A DNA stretch of 25,034 nucleotides. Origin: Lachnoclostridium sp. UBA903. Its GTDB lineage: Bacteria > Bacillota > Clostridia > Lachnospirales > Lachnospiraceae. The DNA lies in assembly GCA_002294045.1 (NCBI GenBank), contig DBEP01000097.1, forward strand, positions 1 through 25,034. Reading direction: 5' to 3'. The translations under genes were made by a program, and so were the position numbers. This document shows positions 24,901 through 25,034 of the stretch, piece by piece. The notes under the pieces were generated by a model that was not told the DNA's origin, ran no database searches, and was given only the letters and a program-made list of their open reading frames with translations. Positions within the stretch are counted from its first letter, which is position 1. Each line of letters begins with the position of its first letter.

Positions 24901-24914
24901 TTGCATTACAATAA
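18903..24914 (+). CDS. giant secreted GH5-GH55-like multimodular beta-glucanase
   Basis: A 2003-residue secreted enzyme. ATG 18903 is chosen over the in-frame ATG at 18834 because it follows TATGGGGGTGG and begins a clear signal peptide (1-35, cut at ASYA-A). Modules (approximate residues): GH5 part one 38-87; an F5/8-type C domain inserted at 88-210; GH5 part two 213-535 with E357 (LVNEPV) and E458 (NFGEYNF) as catalytic pair; F5/8C 556-688; F5/8C 689-816; chitobiase-C-like domains 826-905 and 910-990; FN3 993-1082; a right-handed beta-helix module 1083-1640; a third chitobiase-C-like domain 1642-1745 carrying a 26-residue insertion; F5/8C 1752-1875; CBM6 1882-2003. The helix module resembles GH55 beta-1,3-glucanases: YGLFSEHFNEY places candidate acid E1515 in the SEH motif, and QSEIAYDVP follows. 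There is no S-layer or sortase anchor, so the enzyme is probably released or held by its binding modules. Confidence 0.85.
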   Translation: MLRNVHFKRNQVLSIVLSAAILFSVILPGPVASYAADFTSSDFLKTSGTVIKNNYGTGEIVELRGTNLGGWLMQEDWLSPLGGGVLGRNGWTASASVGTSPENAIDGDMNTSWTTGMPQEDGQWFKVDMGSVQYFDKITFDAGSNTGDYPDGNLVQISPDGISWFNMPAGTLDGQCITVTCGAQAARYILIFQSGSKSNPWSIAELNVYMGDDYSMRKTIYDRFGQTQGDDLIRGYQNAWLQTGDLDNMKDMGMNYVRVPISWLELMDMSGNWKASAWTQLDWLVDNCGQRGIYVVLDLHAAPGGASPWASSGQTGPNPNRLWTDTWNQDTTVAIWQGIAEHYKNNPAIAGYELVNEPVLGFPETQEQTEQKNAFLNRLYTAVRAIDPEHIIFFGALGSFDAIAPPSAYGWTNVVYTAHPYAMEQPANWDAQNDLIDTKIDEAVQIQNSWNVPVNFGEYNFYFFNDLWEKWMSKMNENHISWANWTYKVRGGMDESGGGNFGFYNTNRNPVPDVNKDDAATIASKWSKFSTDYFTPNTDFINVVSKYTDGSIAPGRGIFDKTGWTASASVTETGQSPANVLDNDKNTWWSTGVSQTEGQWIQVDMGESKSFDQISFETTSAYPDDYPIGYRLQVSNDGNSWVTIKEGAGFGNKMVLQFSTQSARYIKILQTGTSTEKWWRIGEFNVYSRNIALNKSAFASSNTSGNTEANAFDGNSTTRWESSAADPQWITVDLSSTYNITGVRLNWAAGGGADYKIQVSGDNVNWTDVYTKTGGSGGIDNITFTAPVTGRYVRMEGTARTSSEGYSLWEFEVYGSAAEPEQKAETPVITPASGTYFSPQTVRITCNTSNATIRYTLDGSTPTASAGTVYTGPFTVPETTTVKAAAYKAGMKLSDVAVSEITIVISTKVLTPVITPATGVHADVQTVSIRVDTPGAVIRYTMDGSTPTAAHGFLYDGIFTVASTTTVKAMATKEGLTDSDVAAEVITIRPVNLNPPAGLGVTSSGTDSVSLSWAPVSGAAGYNLYRSFAETGIYIKINDLLITSTGYTDTGLDSAAYYYKAASVDESGESLMSGPVTAVTALDFGKNVKIFEPSMSGSEIQTICDNIFYQMQYNEFGSERYALLFKPGSYHANINVGFYTQVAGLGQRPDDVTVTGSVRSEADWNGGNATKNFWRSVENFADIPTYSANPLAPSGTETWAVSQAAPMRRVHVKGDLMLWDPNPDNYDGSWSSGGYIADSIIDGTIYSGSQQQFFTRNTQMESWNDSNWNMMFVGDIGAPEESYETRAFTVINQTPVISEKPFLYFNDGAYHVFVPGLRDNAQGVTWKNDMGPGSSLSMEQFVVAHSDTSTAASLNQALKNGKSIIFTPGIYHLSEPLRVTRANTVLLGLGLATLIPDNGTAAMTVADVDGVKIAGILFEAGPNHSEVLLKVGPEESVADHSANPMVLSDLFFRVGGTGPGKTDLCVKINSNDVIGDHFWIWRADHGEGVGWTENTAKNGLIVNGDNVTMYGLFSEHFNEYCTVWNGNGGRVYFYQSEIAYDVPDQASFMDGTEYGYAAYKVDDTVTAHEAWGMGVYSYFKDAVIKLNSAIRCPNSTEVKIHNATSVFLNGNGEITHIVNNTGDTVKAGHMRTFITDYSNNAEQPDITPGTGVYASPQIVTITNVTPGTEIRYTVDGTDPTATAGIIYSGPFTVSADTTVKAIAYKESVKEEFFHTPLLMAVPQAGLRYAMGAGMNDSYVAASEITIDTSLENNIALNKTGIASTGSGCLAFDGYMDTRWASDWSDPQWISVDLGSGYIVTGAKLSWETAAGRDYKIQVSGDNENWTDAYKKAGGTGGTESITFDQPVTGQYVRMLGTARVTGYGYSLWEFEVYGTPINKEPVSILVEAENYIDMSGVATEPCGDVGGGENVGYIDTGDWMDYTITIAAEGTYAVDYRVNGWNEGAQIELMKDGNVLATTGTNTGNVWATVTSEPFHLTAGTYTIRINISGGGFNLNWMNFALQ
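24018..24095 (+). repeat. in-frame palindromic insertion inside the giant glycosidase gene
   Basis: Compared with the other two chitobiase-C-like modules of the same protein, this one has 26 extra residues (ESVKEEFFHTPLLMAVPQAG, then LRYAMG) between AYK and AGMNDS. The DNA is three adjacent palindromes: 24021-24047 (12-bp arms, GAG loop), 24048-24060 (CCATT/AATGG) and 24064-24085 (a perfect 22-bp palindrome centred on GGCCGGCC). The insertion is 78 nt long and keeps the frame. Confidence 0.65.
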
Positions 24915-24926
24915 AAACTTAATAAT

Positions 24927-24981
24927 GCAGGCGGCTGCAAAACGAATCACCTACGCTGTTTTTGCGACCGTCTGCCGCAAA
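24927..24981 (+). terminator. weak hairpin after the giant glycosidase gene
   Basis: GCAGGCGG 24927-24934 can pair with CCGTCTGC 24968-24975 (one G-U), and TGCAAAAC with GTTTTTGC inside it. A competing hairpin is TTTGCG 24961-24966 with CGCAAA 24976-24981. AT-rich DNA but no strong T-run follows, so termination here is probable from position only. Confidence 0.4.
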
Positions 24982-25034
24982 TTATTTGAAACATTAAATA
25001 TCTGATTTTTTAGGTAGTGTAAAGTAATCTATGA

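Overview
The window looks like chromosomal DNA from a low-to-moderate GC, Gram-positive, plant- or fungal-biomass-degrading Clostridia, most likely Lachnospiraceae. The reasons are strong GGAGG ribosome sites (several of the form ATGGAGG), GTG and TTG starts, YesM/YesN-type regulators, a CUT1 sugar transporter without its own ATPase, very large modular secreted glycosidases, and AT-rich intergenic DNA. No rRNA, tRNA, CRISPR array, phage gene or intact transposase gene was seen.

Layout. (1) 1-255: the C-terminal end of an alpha/beta-hydrolase-type esterase or peptidase. (2) 348-2788: a small secreted protein with an Asp-box motif, a strong hairpin, then an OmpR-type response regulator overlapping its histidine kinase, closed by an intrinsic terminator. 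(3) 3346-5364: a secreted GH43 endo-arabinanase with a ricin-type CBM13 tail, behind a TTGACA promoter and a long structured leader, closed by a terminator. (4) 5750-10320: a methionine island, with a LysR regulator, metE (cobalamin-independent methionine synthase) and a short MetE-like methyltransferase. It is followed by a roughly 131-bp MITE-like inverted repeat. (5) 10784-24914: a beta-glucan utilisation locus. It holds a YesM-type kinase overlapping its YesN/AraC-type regulator, a lipoprotein solute-binding protein with a long RNA-hairpin leader, two CUT1 permeases, a cytoplasmic GH5 enzyme, and a 2003-residue secreted protein.

The giant protein joins a GH5 catalytic domain (interrupted by an F5/8-type C domain) to a GH55-like beta-helix module through F5/8C, chitobiase-C-like and FN3 modules and ends in a CBM6. 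GH5 exo-glucanases and GH55 enzymes both act on beta-1,3-glucans, so the working model is as follows. The secreted enzyme cuts laminarin, callose or fungal-type glucan outside the cell. The lipoprotein and permeases import the oligosaccharides, powered by a shared MsmX-type ATPase encoded elsewhere. The cytoplasmic GH5 finishes the degradation, and the two-component pair senses sugar and switches the operon on. The substrate is inferred, not shown.

The parts I find least conventional are three: an in-frame 78-nt insertion made of three back-to-back palindromes inside the giant gene; a roughly 160-nt leader hairpin before the binding-protein gene whose arm differences are all G-U compatible only in the transcribed direction; and the GH5-GH55 dual-enzyme architecture itself.
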